This document shows positions 10,787 to 19,015 of a stretch of DNA of 64,000 bases, in pieces. Under the pieces are notes generated by a model. It had not been told where the DNA came from. It made no database searches and worked only from the letters and a program-made list of their open reading frames with translations. The stretch spans positions 248,001 to 312,000 of the forward strand of contig CANMUS010000003.1 in NCBI GenBank assembly GCA_947501215.1, read 5' to 3'. Position numbers and translations under genes: made by a program. This stretch comes from an uncultured Erythrobacter sp. Its GTDB lineage: Bacteria; Pseudomonadota; Alphaproteobacteria; Sphingomonadales; Sphingomonadaceae. How positions within the stretch are numbered: the first letter of the stretch is position 1; each line of letters opens with the position of its first letter.

Positions 10787-11308
10787 ATGGCGACACTGGT
10801 TCCCCTGTCCGCGATCGACCCGGCGCTGATCGAAGACCTGCTCGACGCTGCGTTTGGCGAGGGCCGCCACGCGCGCACCGCCTATCGCATTCGCGAAGGG
10901 GTCGAGTGGCTCGACGGTCTGAGCTTCGCCGTGCTGGATCACGAGGACTATCTTGCCGGCACGATCCAGCTGTGGCCGGTCGCGCTGACGGACCCGCAGG
11001 GCCGCCCGCATCCGATGATCATGGTCGGTCCTGTCGCGGTTATGCCGGGGCGGCAGGGCGAAGGCTTCGGCAAAGCCCTGATGGCGGCGAGCCTCGGTGC
11101 GATCGACGCGGGCTTTGATGACGGCGCAGCCCCGCTCCCGCAGGTGATGATCGGCGATCCCGATTATTACGAGCGCTGGGGTTTCGTGGCGGATCACACC
11201 GGCGGCTGGCACTGCCCCGGCCCGTTCGAGAAGCACCGTTTGCTGGCGCGGACGGGCAATCCGGCGATCCTCCCGCCCGAGGGGATGCTTGGACCTTGGG
11301 TAGAATAG
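10787..11308 (+). CDS. GNAT family N-acetyltransferase
   Basis: A 173-residue acetyltransferase resembling the YhbS type. The acetyl-CoA site is visible as VGPVAVMPGRQGEGFGKALM, the motif A of GNAT enzymes, followed by VMIGDPDYYERWGF, the conserved YYxRxGF end of the fold. The substrate is unknown. The gene is followed at once by a long hairpin repeat (11313-11460). Confidence 0.88.
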   Translation: MATLVPLSAIDPALIEDLLDAAFGEGRHARTAYRIREGVEWLDGLSFAVLDHEDYLAGTIQLWPVALTDPQGRPHPMIMVGPVAVMPGRQGEGFGKALMAASLGAIDAGFDDGAAPLPQVMIGDPDYYERWGFVADHTGGWHCPGPFEKHRLLARTGNPAILPPEGMLGPWVE

Positions 11309-11312
11309 TTCT

Positions 11313-11460
11313 TGCGTGCGTGAAGCGCATCCGCGCTTCCCTTTCGGCTGTGCCGTCCCACGCTCCCACCCGGCCACCCACGGCACTATACTGTTTGGGT
11401 GGCCGGGTGGGGGCGTGGGACGGCACAGCAAGGTCGGGACGAATGTCCTGACCGCACGCA
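11313..11460. repeat. Compound palindromic element, copy 1 (long hairpin)
   Basis: The unit is bounded by TGCGTGCG (11313-11320) and CGCACGCA (11453-11460). It holds three hairpins. A short one has a GAAGCGC stem and ATCC loop (11322-11339). A long one has 34-base arms (11347-11380 and 11396-11429, one G-T mismatch) around a 15-base loop. A second short one has a GAAT loop (11432-11453). Related copies lie at 42156-42356 and 62230-62429. It sits between two genes on the same strand and has no T tract, so it is not a plain terminator. Confidence 0.9.
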
Positions 11461-11509
11461 ACCAAAACCTGCATTGAGTCCTACCGCGCGTTCTGCCACC
11501 ACATTTCCA

Positions 11510-12058
11510 ATGCCCTACACCCCGCCTCCCGAACTCGCCGGAATGTCGCTCGCCGAAATCGCGCAGGCGGTGGCCGATCGCAAGCTGCCGCCGGTCGAAC
11601 AATGGTCGCCGGACAATGTCGATGACAGTCACATGCGCATTGCGGCGGACGGGACCTGGTATCACGATGGCTCGCCCATCCGGCGGCCCGGCATGGTCCG
11701 CGCCTTTTCCGGCCTCCTGAACCGCGAGGGCGACGGCAGCTACTGGCTGGTCGTGCCCTACCAGAAGCTGTCGATCGAGGTGGAGGACGCCTGCTTCATC
11801 GCCACCGATGTCTCGCGCAAGGATGGCGACCTCGTCTTCCGCACCAATACCGACGATGTCGTAGTTGCCGGTACCGACAACCCGATCCGCGCCGCGGGCG
11901 ACCCGGAAAAGCCTGCGCTCTACGTTCACGTCCGGCGCGGCTGCGAAGCGCGGCTCAACCGCTCGACCTATGAGCAGCTGGCGCAGATCGCGCTCGACGA
12001 AGGCGGCGACTTCACCGTGACGAGCGGGGGCGAAACCTTCTCTCTCCTGCCTGAATGA
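11510..12058 (+). CDS. DUF1285 domain-containing protein
   Basis: A 182-residue protein of the DUF1285 family, found mainly in alphaproteobacteria and structurally known but without assigned function. Family marks include the early LAEIA and LPPVEQW, then RIAADGTWYHDGSPIRRPGMVR and YWLVVPYQKLSIEVEDACF. ATG 11510 is used because upstream in-frame codons belong to the repeat. It overlaps the next gene by ATGA (12055-12058), so DUF1285 and the Nudix hydrolase, and perhaps cca, are probably made together. Confidence 0.88.
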   Translation: MPYTPPPELAGMSLAEIAQAVADRKLPPVEQWSPDNVDDSHMRIAADGTWYHDGSPIRRPGMVRAFSGLLNREGDGSYWLVVPYQKLSIEVEDACFIATDVSRKDGDLVFRTNTDDVVVAGTDNPIRAAGDPEKPALYVHVRRGCEARLNRSTYEQLAQIALDEGGDFTVTSGGETFSLLPE

Positions 12059-12654
12059 GCGCCATCTTCGATCGCCTGAAACAACTGTTCGAGCAGGGGC
12101 ATGAACAGGATGTAGGCCCGCTGATGTCGGATGCGCGCTTCGCCGATCTCGACCGCACCGCCGATGCTGCCGTGCTGATCGCGGTGACCGAGCGGGAGAA
12201 CCCGACCGTCCTCCTGACCCAGCGCCCGCGCACCATGCGCGACCATCCAGGGCAGGTCGCCTTCCCCGGCGGCAAGCTGGACGAGGGCGAAGACGCGGTC
12301 GAGGCGGCCCTGCGCGAAGCGTGGGAAGAACTCGCCATCCCGCGCGAGCACGTGAGGCTGATCGGCACGACCGATCGCTACCAGACCGGCACCGGCTTCG
12401 ACATCACCCCGGTGCTGGCGACGGTGCCGCACGATTTGCCCATCCGCCCCGATCCGCGCGAGGTCGAAAGCTGGTTCGAATGCCCGCTCGACAAGCTGAT
12501 GGATGCATCGCAATGGGACCGCAACGAAGTGTTCTGGAAAGGTGCGATGCGCGAATATCTCGAGATGGATCACGAGGGCTATCGCATCTGGGGCGTGACC
12601 GCGGCGATCTGCTGGAACCTGTCGCGGCGCATCGCGTGGCTCGACGCCCCCTGA
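12055..12654 (+). CDS. NUDIX hydrolase, CoA pyrophosphatase-like
   Basis: Hydrolyses a nucleoside diphosphate linked to another group; the closest general type is the NudL/YeaB coenzyme A pyrophosphatase. The Nudix box reads GGKLDEGEDAVEAALREAWEEL with all glutamates intact, preceded by LLTQRPRTMRDHPGQVAFPGG, typical of the CoA group. Length is 199 residues. It is translationally coupled to DUF1285 upstream. A common arrangement in sphingomonads is DUF1285-Nudix-cca, as here. Confidence 0.9.
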   Translation: MSAIFDRLKQLFEQGHEQDVGPLMSDARFADLDRTADAAVLIAVTERENPTVLLTQRPRTMRDHPGQVAFPGGKLDEGEDAVEAALREAWEELAIPREHVRLIGTTDRYQTGTGFDITPVLATVPHDLPIRPDPREVESWFECPLDKLMDASQWDRNEVFWKGAMREYLEMDHEGYRIWGVTAAICWNLSRRIAWLDAP

Positions 12655-12655
12655 T

Positions 12656-12747
12656 CCGTTCGCCCTGAGCTTGTCGAAGGGCCGCACTTCTTTTACCCGC
12701 GGGTTCAGAAGAAAAGGACCGCCCTTCGACAAGCTCAGGGCAAACGG
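12656..12747. repeat. TTCGACAAGCTCAGG-type inverted repeat pair
   Basis: Two 27-base copies face each other (12656-12682 and 12721-12747), differing at one base, with a smaller foldback between them. The same repeat occurs near 38435, 38799, 43931, 43978, 45986, 46052 and 59180. The right copy ends inside the ribosome-binding site of cca. Confidence 0.9.
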
Positions 12748-12755
12748 AGTTTGTT

Positions 12756-13946
12756 TTGGCAAGGTTACCTGAGACAAATTGGACGATGCGCGATGACCTC
12801 GCACAACTGGTGGAGGCGCTGGGTGCCGACAGCATGCGCTGGGTCGGCGGCTGCGTGCGCGACACACTGCTCGACATCGAACCGCACGATATCGACTGCG
12901 CCACAACGCATCGCCCCGGCACGATAATCGACAAATGCCGCGCGGCGGGCATCCGCACCGTCCCGACCGGTATCGACCATGGCACGATCACCGCAATCCT
13001 CGACGGCGGACCTGTCGAGGTGACTACATTGCGTCGCGATGTTTCTACCGATGGCCGCCGCGCGACTGTGGCCTTCGCCGACGACTGGCGCGAAGACGCT
13101 GCGCGGCGCGATTTCACCATCAATGCGCTCTACGCCCATCCCGAGACGCTGGAGTTGGACGATTATTTCGGCGGTCTGGCCGATCTAGCGGCGCGGCGCG
13201 TGCGCTTCATCGGCGATGCGCGCGAGCGGATCCGCGAGGACCATTTGCGGATCCTGCGCTATTTCCGCTTCCAGGCCCGCTTCGGCGATGCGCTGGACGA
13301 GGAAGCCGTCGCCGCATGTGAGGATTTGGCGGCAACGCTCAAAGGCCTCAGCCGCGAGCGGGTGGCGATGGAATTGCTGGCCATCCTGTCCCTCCCCGAT
13401 CCGGTCGCGACGGTGCAGTTGATGGAGAAGCTGGGCGTGCTCGGCGTCGTGTTGCCGGAAGCCCGCCGCAACGAAATCGTCTGTCTGATTGCGCTCGTCG
13501 CGAGCGAGGCCGCGCAAGGCCACGCGCCCGAGGGCATCAGAAGGCTCGCGGCGTTGATTCCGCCGATCCCGACCATCGCAGAGGCGGTCGCGGCGCGGCT
13601 CCGGCTGTCGAAAGCCCAGCGCGCCCGGCTGGTCTGTGCAGCCGAACGCAAACCCGCCGATGTCGATGCGCCGAGGGCACTGGCCTATCGCGAAGGCGCG
13701 GACTGCGCGATCGATCGCCTGCTTCTGTCTGGAGCAAGTACCGAGGCGTTGGCGGGCTGGGAGATACCCGAATTACCGCTCAAGGGCGGCGAAATCGTCG
13801 CACGAGGTGTCGGCGCAGGACCGGAAGTCGCTCGCATCCTGAGAGCCGTGGAAACCCGCTGGATTGGCGAGGAATTTCCCGATCGCGACCGCGTGGAAGA
13901 ATTGCTTTCCGAAGAACTGGTACGGCGCGAAGACCCTTCAGCCTAG
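12756..13946 (+). CDS. cca: CCA tRNA nucleotidyltransferase
   Basis: Adds or repairs the CCA end of tRNA. The class II nucleotidyltransferase head is clear: GGCVRDTLLDIEPHDIDCA holds the GG motif and catalytic DxD; RRDFTINAL and the ERIREDHLRILRYFRFQARFG block follow. The C-terminal part is the helical body, 396 residues in all. The start is TTG 12756: CGGAG lies 7 bases upstream, and the first in-frame ATG (12786) lacks such a site and would remove only ten residues. The ribosome site is formed by the edge of the repeat at 12721-12747, so insertion of that repeat probably reshaped the start. Confidence 0.93.
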   Translation: MARLPETNWTMRDDLAQLVEALGADSMRWVGGCVRDTLLDIEPHDIDCATTHRPGTIIDKCRAAGIRTVPTGIDHGTITAILDGGPVEVTTLRRDVSTDGRRATVAFADDWREDAARRDFTINALYAHPETLELDDYFGGLADLAARRVRFIGDARERIREDHLRILRYFRFQARFGDALDEEAVAACEDLAATLKGLSRERVAMELLAILSLPDPVATVQLMEKLGVLGVVLPEARRNEIVCLIALVASEAAQGHAPEGIRRLAALIPPIPTIAEAVAARLRLSKAQRARLVCAAERKPADVDAPRALAYREGADCAIDRLLLSGASTEALAGWEIPELPLKGGEIVARGVGAGPEVARILRAVETRWIGEEFPDRDRVEELLSEELVRREDPSA

Positions 13947-14147
13947 CTTAAGCTGCACCGCAGCATAAAGAGCCTGCATTTGCCACTTTTGGCCGAATGT
14001 GCCATAGGGCAGCCGTGTCCCGGAGGGGCTCGGCGGGTTGTGCGACTGCGAAAGGTTGCTCGCCCTTTTCCATTTCAAGCGGCTTCGATGCGCGTTGGCG
14101 CGTGGCGGAACCGCAAGTTTCGAAAACCAAGTCTTGGAGTTGATCAT

Positions 14148-14684
14148 ATGAAATTCGCGAAGCTGGCCGTTGCCGCCGTCGCTCTTGCCGCCACCCCTGC
14201 CCTCGCCAACGAGCAGGTCGTCGCCGGTGCCACCGTGTATGGCCCACAGGGCGGCGAAGTCGGCACCATCGTGGCCGTCGAGAACGGCCAGGCCGTGCTC
14301 GACACCGGCAAACACAAGGTTCCGCTCGCCGTGAACATGTATGGCGAAGGCGAAACCGGCCCGACGATCACGGTCACCAAGGCCCAGATCGACGGCATGG
14401 TCGACGCGCAGCTGGCCGAAGCCGCTGCCAAGCGCGACGCCGCGCTGACCGTCGGCGCCGAAGCGATGGCTGCGGATCACGCGCCGCTCGGCACAGTCGT
14501 CGAAGTCGATGGCGACAATGTCGTGATCGCCCGCGGTGGTGACGAAGCCAACAAGGTCACGCTGCTGCGCTCGCACTTCGATGCGACCGACCACGGCCTG
14601 ATGGCCCGCCTGACGAATGCGCAGATCGATGCCGCCATGTCGCAGGCCGCTGCGCCTGCCGAGGGCGACACCACCGGCGAATAA
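14148..14684 (+). CDS. secreted protein of unknown function with a duplicated domain
   Basis: A 178-residue protein with a clear signal peptide cut after ALA (residue 20-21). The mature part is two similar units. Unit one (about 23-95) has GATVYGPQGGEVGTIVAVENGQAV and ends in TKAQIDGMV. Unit two (about 105-168) has APLGTVVEVDGDNVVIA and ends in TNAQIDAAM. Each resembles a small beta-barrel of PRC or KOW type followed by a helix; I cannot name the family with certainty. It is probably periplasmic. It stands alone, with its own terminator at 14719. Confidence 0.85.
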   Translation: MKFAKLAVAAVALAATPALANEQVVAGATVYGPQGGEVGTIVAVENGQAVLDTGKHKVPLAVNMYGEGETGPTITVTKAQIDGMVDAQLAEAAAKRDAALTVGAEAMAADHAPLGTVVEVDGDNVVIARGGDEANKVTLLRSHFDATDHGLMARLTNAQIDAAMSQAAAPAEGDTTGE

Positions 14685-14718
14685 CGCCGGACACCAACCC
14701 TTTCGGGATCGAAAACAG

Positions 14719-14751
14719 AACCGGAAGCGCAGGGGGGCGCTTCCGGTTTTT
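14719..14751 (+). terminator. rho-independent terminator
   Basis: AACCGGAAGCGC pairs with GCGCTTCCGGTT across a G-rich loop and is followed by a run of T ending at 14751. It ends the secreted-protein gene at 14684. Confidence 0.88.
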
Positions 14752-14765
14752 GTTTATGTAGCGCG

Positions 14766-14788
14766 CGGAAAGCGCATCTGCGCTTCCG
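14766..14788. repeat. short hairpin with ATCT loop
   Basis: CGGAAAGCGC, loop ATCT, GCGCTTCCG with one bulged A. It belongs to the ATCC-loop hairpin family (see 11322, 41269, 42156, 62301) and lies alone between the terminator and the parC stop. Confidence 0.7.
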
Positions 14789-14815
14789 TGGGCGGCAGGC
14801 GCACTCAAAGAAACT

Positions 14816-17110
14816 CTAGAAACGATTATCCCGCGGGAAGCCTTGCGGGGGCAATCGGCCCGCACCGCCGCGTGCGACCTTCCATTGCCACATCTCGGTT
14901 TCGGTGCGGGTGCGGTCGCCCTTGCCGCCCATCGTCCAGCTGAGGCCGTCCTCCAGCTTGAAGGTCGTCGCATCGGACAATCCGCCATCGCGGTAGTTCT
15001 GCAGCTTGACGCCCTGTCCCTTGGCGAGATCGGGCAGTTCCTCGAGGTTGAACACCACCAGCTTGCGGTTGTCGCCGACCACCGCGACGTGATCGTGCCC
15101 TTCCAGAATCGACCGCGCGACGGCGAGCTTCGCATCGCCCTTGAGGTTGACGACCTGCCGCCCTTTTCGAGTTTCGGCCAAAATATCATCGGTGGTCGCA
15201 GCGAAGCCCTTGCCGGTGGTCGCCGCCAGCAGCAGCCGCTGTCCGGGCCGGTGCACGATCACCGACACGATCTGCGCCGCGGCATCGATGTCGAGCGTGT
15301 TGCGAACCGGTTCGCCGAAACCGCGCGCGCCGGGCAGCTTGTCTGCGCCGAGCGTGAAGAAGCGGCCGTCGTCGCCCGCCAGCAACAGCTTGTCGGTGGT
15401 CTGCGCGTGCAGCACGAAAGCCGGCCCGTCGCCTTCCTTGAACTTGAAGTCCTGCTCCAGATCGACATGGCCCTTTGCCGCGCGGATCCAGCCTTTCTGC
15501 GACAGAATCACCGTTACCGGCTCCTTCTCGATCATCGCATCCATGCTGAATTCGACCGCTGGCGCGGCTTCGGCGATGGTCGTGCGGCGACGGCCGAGAT
15601 CGGTGTCCTCGGCATATTCCTTGCGCAGCGCATTGAGGTCGCGCTTCAATCGCGTGCGCTGGCGGGCAGGTGAACCGAGCAGCTTTTCCAGTTCCTCCTG
15701 CTCTTTCAGCAGGTCGTCGCGTTCTTCGCGCAGCTGCATCTCTTCCAGCTTGCGCAAACTCCGCAGGCGCATGTTGAGGATCGCTTCGGCCTGCCGGTCG
15801 GTAAGCTTGAACTCCTCCATCATCACGGCCTTGGGCTCGTCCTCGGTGCGGATGATCTCGATCACGCGATCGAGGTTGAGGAAGGCGATGATATAGCCTT
15901 CGACCAGCTCCAGCCGCCGGGCAATCTGGTCGAGCCGGTGGCGGCTGCGGCGCTGGAGGATGTCGATCTGGCTGGCGATCCAGTTGTCCAGCAGCTCTTT
16001 CAGCCCCATCACCATCGGCGTGCGTGTGCGGTCGAGCACATTGAGATTGAGGCCGAAGCGCGTTTCCAGATCGGTCAGCTTGTAGAGGCTTTCCTTGAGC
16101 AGTTCCGGATCGACATTTCGGCTGCGCGGCACGAGCACGAGGCGGATGTTCTCATCGCTCTCGTCGCGCACGTCTTCCAGGATCGGCAGCTTCTTGTCGG
16201 CGATCAGCTGAGCAATCTGCTCGATCAGCTTGCCCTTCTGCACCTGGTAGGGGATCTCGCTGACGACCAGCTGCCATTGCCCGCCGCCCAGCCGCTCTAT
16301 ACCTGCCTCGCGATCCTCGGCCTTGTCCGTCTCCGCTGCATGGAAGCGACCGCGCACGCGGAAGGACCCGCGTCCGGTCTCGTAGGCATGGCTGATCGTC
16401 TCGGCGCTCTCCGGCACCACGCCGCCGGTGGGGAAGTCCGGACCCTTGAACAACTCCATGAGCCGCGCGTGTTCGACGTGCGGATTGTCGATCACTTCCA
16501 GCGTTGCATCGACAATCTCGGCGACATTGTGGCTCGGGATGTTGGTCGCCATGCCGACCGCGATTCCGCTGGCGCCATTGGCGAGCAAATTGGGGAAGAG
16601 GCCCGGCATGATCTCCGGCTCTTCTTCCTCGTTATTGTATGTCGGAATGAAGTCGACCGTGCCCGCGTCGAGGCCTTCCATCAGGCGCATCGCCGTCCTG
16701 GTCAGGCGCGCTTCGGTGTAGCGGTAGGCGGCGGCGTTATCGCCGTCGATATTGCCAAAGTTTCCCTGCCCTTCCACGAGCGGGTAACGCAGGGCGAAAT
16801 CCTGCGCGAGGCGGACCATCGCATCGTAGGCGGCGGTGTCGCCATGCGGATGGTATTTGCCGATGACTTCGCCGACCACGCGGGCCGACTTCTTGAACCC
16901 GCTCGCCGGGTCGAGTTTCAGCTGACGCATGGTCCACAGCAGGCGCCGATGAACCGGCTTCAACCCGTCGCGCAGGTCGGGCAGCGACCGCGCGGTAATC
17001 GTGCTCAGCGCATAGACGAGATAGCGCTCGGACAGCGCGGAATCGAAGGGTGCATCGACGATGGCATCGAAGGGATCGGCGCCGGAATCGTCCAGTTCGG
17101 AAGTGGCCAT
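14816..17110 (-). CDS. parC: DNA topoisomerase IV subunit A
   Basis: Breaks and rejoins duplex DNA to unlink daughter chromosomes, together with ParE (not in the window). The active Tyr is residue 131 in AAYRYTEARLT. The quinolone region reads YHPHGDTAAYDAMV, so the site equal to Ser80 of E. coli ParC is Thr92 and that of Glu84 is Asp96. The C-terminal part holds a shortened beta-pinwheel (from about residue 510). 764 residues is normal for ParC and shorter than most GyrA; the missing GyrA-box supports ParC. The start ATG 17110 gives the usual acidic N-terminus. Confidence 0.95.
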   Translation of the reverse strand: MATSELDDSGADPFDAIVDAPFDSALSERYLVYALSTITARSLPDLRDGLKPVHRRLLWTMRQLKLDPASGFKKSARVVGEVIGKYHPHGDTAAYDAMVRLAQDFALRYPLVEGQGNFGNIDGDNAAAYRYTEARLTRTAMRLMEGLDAGTVDFIPTYNNEEEEPEIMPGLFPNLLANGASGIAVGMATNIPSHNVAEIVDATLEVIDNPHVEHARLMELFKGPDFPTGGVVPESAETISHAYETGRGSFRVRGRFHAAETDKAEDREAGIERLGGGQWQLVVSEIPYQVQKGKLIEQIAQLIADKKLPILEDVRDESDENIRLVLVPRSRNVDPELLKESLYKLTDLETRFGLNLNVLDRTRTPMVMGLKELLDNWIASQIDILQRRSRHRLDQIARRLELVEGYIIAFLNLDRVIEIIRTEDEPKAVMMEEFKLTDRQAEAILNMRLRSLRKLEEMQLREERDDLLKEQEELEKLLGSPARQRTRLKRDLNALRKEYAEDTDLGRRRTTIAEAAPAVEFSMDAMIEKEPVTVILSQKGWIRAAKGHVDLEQDFKFKEGDGPAFVLHAQTTDKLLLAGDDGRFFTLGADKLPGARGFGEPVRNTLDIDAAAQIVSVIVHRPGQRLLLAATTGKGFAATTDDILAETRKGRQVVNLKGDAKLAVARSILEGHDHVAVVGDNRKLVVFNLEELPDLAKGQGVKLQNYRDGGLSDATTFKLEDGLSWTMGGKGDRTRTETEMWQWKVARGGAGRLPPQGFPRDNRF

Positions 17111-17208
17111 GACACCCGCCCTACCAGAGCCACGCTTCGCCTGTCAGCACGGAACGGTGCGTCATCCCCACACGTTAGGAAGGCATACACATATTACGGA
17201 GATACCTT

Positions 17209-17766
17209 ATGACGAAACGCATCATGATCCTCGCCACCGACGGTTTCGAACAGTCCGAACTGATGAAGCCGAAGGCCAACCTCGAAGACGCCGGTTTCGA
17301 GACCACAGTCGTGAGTCTGGAAAAGGGCGAGATCAAGGGCTGGGACCAGAAAGACTGGGGCGAAAGCGTCAGCGTAGACAAGACGGTTGATGAAGTGTCC
17401 GACTGTTCGAGCTATGACGCCCTTCTTCTGCCGGGCGGCCAAATTAATCCCGACATCCTCCGCATGAACGAGCGCGCTGTGGCGATCGTCCGCGAGTTCG
17501 ACATGGCGGGCAAGCCGATTGCAGCAATTTGCCACGCACCGTGGTTGCTTGCGGAAGCAGATATTCTGAAGGGCAAGACCGTCACGTCGTGGCCCTCGAT
17601 CCGCACCGACCTGAAGAATGCCGGTGCAAATGTAGTCGACCAGGAAGCAGCCATCGATGGCAATCTGATTACCAGCCGCAATCCGGACGATATTCCGGCA
17701 TTCAGCAAGGCCCTCATCGAGATGCTCGGCGAAACCGCCGAAAAGCGCGAGATGGAAACCGCCTGA
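17209..17766 (+). CDS. type 1 glutamine amidotransferase-like protein, DJ-1/PfpI family
   Basis: A 185-residue member of the YhbO/PfpI branch, linked to stress protection by repair of glycated proteins or to peptidase activity. The nucleophile is in AAICHAPWLL, the classic AICHGP-like elbow; LLPGGQINPD and the early DGFEQSEL glutamate complete the site. GGAG lies before ATG 17209. A weak, T-poor foldback follows the stop (about 17795-17828). The gene stands alone. Confidence 0.92.
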   Translation: MTKRIMILATDGFEQSELMKPKANLEDAGFETTVVSLEKGEIKGWDQKDWGESVSVDKTVDEVSDCSSYDALLLPGGQINPDILRMNERAVAIVREFDMAGKPIAAICHAPWLLAEADILKGKTVTSWPSIRTDLKNAGANVVDQEAAIDGNLITSRNPDDIPAFSKALIEMLGETAEKREMETA

Positions 17767-17859
17767 CCCCGCCCTAAATCAGAACGAAGATTGGGAGCCC
17801 TTCCGCAGCAATGCGGTGGGGCTTCCTGCTATCCAATCCCTTGACTTTCACACGATTGA

Positions 17860-17873
17860 GATGTTGTAACATC
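17860..17873. promoter_or_regulatory. inverted-repeat operator candidate before the DUF4349 lipoprotein
   Basis: GATGTT-GT-AACATC, a 6+2+6 inverted repeat, lies 74 bases before the lipoprotein start. TTGACT (17841-17846) precedes it by 13 bases and could be a -35 box, so a bound protein would cover the -10 region. The same core occurs before tonB at 24303-24316. Confidence 0.55.
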
Positions 17874-17946
17874 AAAGTCTGTGTTTAGATTGTGTTCAGA
17901 TTGTGGCATAAATAAGGCATGCTGGATGGGTACTGAGAAGAGCGAA

Positions 17947-18969
17947 ATGCATGGGAAACTATTGGCTGGAAGCGCGCTGGTCGCGGTGTTGGCGGGCTGT
18001 AGCGAAAACTCGGAGCAACACACCGTCAGCGAGCGGGTGACGACGGTCGACGTCGAAGCCGCTGCGGAGGCTCCGCAAGCCGATTTCGGTTTTATGGAAC
18101 CGATGCCACAGAATGCGCCGCCGCCGGCTGCCGCGCACCCGCCTCCTCCCCCGCCCGCCATGAACCGCGCCGGTCGGGCTGACACAGGCGAGTCCATCGT
18201 CAATGCCGGCGGCTCGATTGCCGTCGGCATGCCGCAGGTCGCGTACACCTTTGCCTATGGATTCCGCGTACCGGCCGATACGATCCGCCCGCTGCAGGAA
18301 CGCCACGCCGATATGTGTGAGGCCAAGGGGCCGCAGACCTGTCGCATCGTCTCGATGAACCAGGGCGAGCAGGAAGGCGACTATGCCTATGGCAGCTTGA
18401 CCATCGCCGTGCGCAGCAGCGAGGCGCGCACCTTCGGCAAGGCGCTGACGGCCGCGACCGGCCGGATGGACGGCGAGCTGGTGTCCTCTTCCATCGAAGG
18501 CGAGGATCTGTCCAAGTCCATCGTCGATACCGAAGCGCGGCTCCAGGCCCGCACGGTATTGCGCGACCGGCTGATGGACGTGCTCCGCAACCGCCGCGGG
18601 ACAGTGTCAGAACTCGTCGCCGCAGAGCGCGGCGTGGCGCAGGTCAACGAAGAGATCGATCAGGCGCGAAGCTGGCTGACGGAGATGCGCGCCCGTGTTG
18701 CCTTCAGCACAATGACCGTTGAATATCAGGCGGGCGCACCGGTCGAAGGCGGATTTGCCGAACCGATCCGTAGCGCGTGGGGATCGCTGGCATCGCTGCT
18801 CGGCAATATGATCGCGGTGCTGATGATCCTGCTGACAGTCGTGCTGCCGCTCGGCCTGCTCGTCTGGCTGGCTGTCCGCCTGTGGAAGCGGGCTGGCCTC
18901 TCGACCGGCATCGGTGACGATGGCTGGCGGCCCGCGCGCGATGGCGAACCCCAGCCAGCGAGCGACTGA
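17947..18969 (+). CDS. DUF4349 domain-containing lipoprotein
   Basis: A 340-residue envelope protein of unknown function. The first 18 residues are a lipoprotein signal with lipobox VLAGC. A proline-rich stretch follows (roughly residues 60-75 of the mature part). The DUF4349 core has the coiled-coil region IEGEDLSKSIVDTEARLQARTVLRDRL and ERGVAQVNEEIDQARSWL. One membrane helix lies near the C-terminus (IAVLMILLTVVLPLGLLVWLAV), with a short cytosolic tail. ATG 17947 is chosen because it starts the lipoprotein signal. An MscS-type channel gene follows after 40 bases, and the two may act together in the envelope. Confidence 0.88.
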   Translation: MHGKLLAGSALVAVLAGCSENSEQHTVSERVTTVDVEAAAEAPQADFGFMEPMPQNAPPPAAAHPPPPPPAMNRAGRADTGESIVNAGGSIAVGMPQVAYTFAYGFRVPADTIRPLQERHADMCEAKGPQTCRIVSMNQGEQEGDYAYGSLTIAVRSSEARTFGKALTAATGRMDGELVSSSIEGEDLSKSIVDTEARLQARTVLRDRLMDVLRNRRGTVSELVAAERGVAQVNEEIDQARSWLTEMRARVAFSTMTVEYQAGAPVEGGFAEPIRSAWGSLASLLGNMIAVLMILLTVVLPLGLLVWLAVRLWKRAGLSTGIGDDGWRPARDGEPQPASD

Positions 18970-18977
18970 GGGGCCGG

Positions 18978-19015
18978 CCCCATGGCCCCGCTCGTGCATT
19001 GAGCGGGGCATGGGG
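18978..19015 (+). promoter_or_regulatory. hairpin covering the MscS ribosome site and start codon
   Basis: The arm 18978-18993 pairs with 19001-19015 over 15 base pairs with one bulged G and a 7-base loop (GTGCATT). The right arm contains the purine-rich ribosome site and the ATG at 19010-19012. Folding would hide the start. It may also act as an attenuator after the lipoprotein gene, though no T tract follows. Confidence 0.6.

Noticed and set aside
10445-11929. A long minus-strand frame spanning several genes and the hairpin repeat
   Set aside because: It crosses three real plus-strand genes and a palindromic repeat, and has low-complexity Arg/Ala composition. No family is recognisable.
14816-17110. 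Thr92 and Asp96 in ParC as a quinolone-resistance change
   Set aside because: The sites differ from E. coli Ser80/Glu84, but these residues may be normal in this lineage; without relatives nothing can be claimed.
17795-17828. Imperfect hairpin after the DJ-1/PfpI gene as a terminator
   Set aside because: The stem has several mismatches and no T tract follows. It may still help stop transcription, but the evidence is weak.
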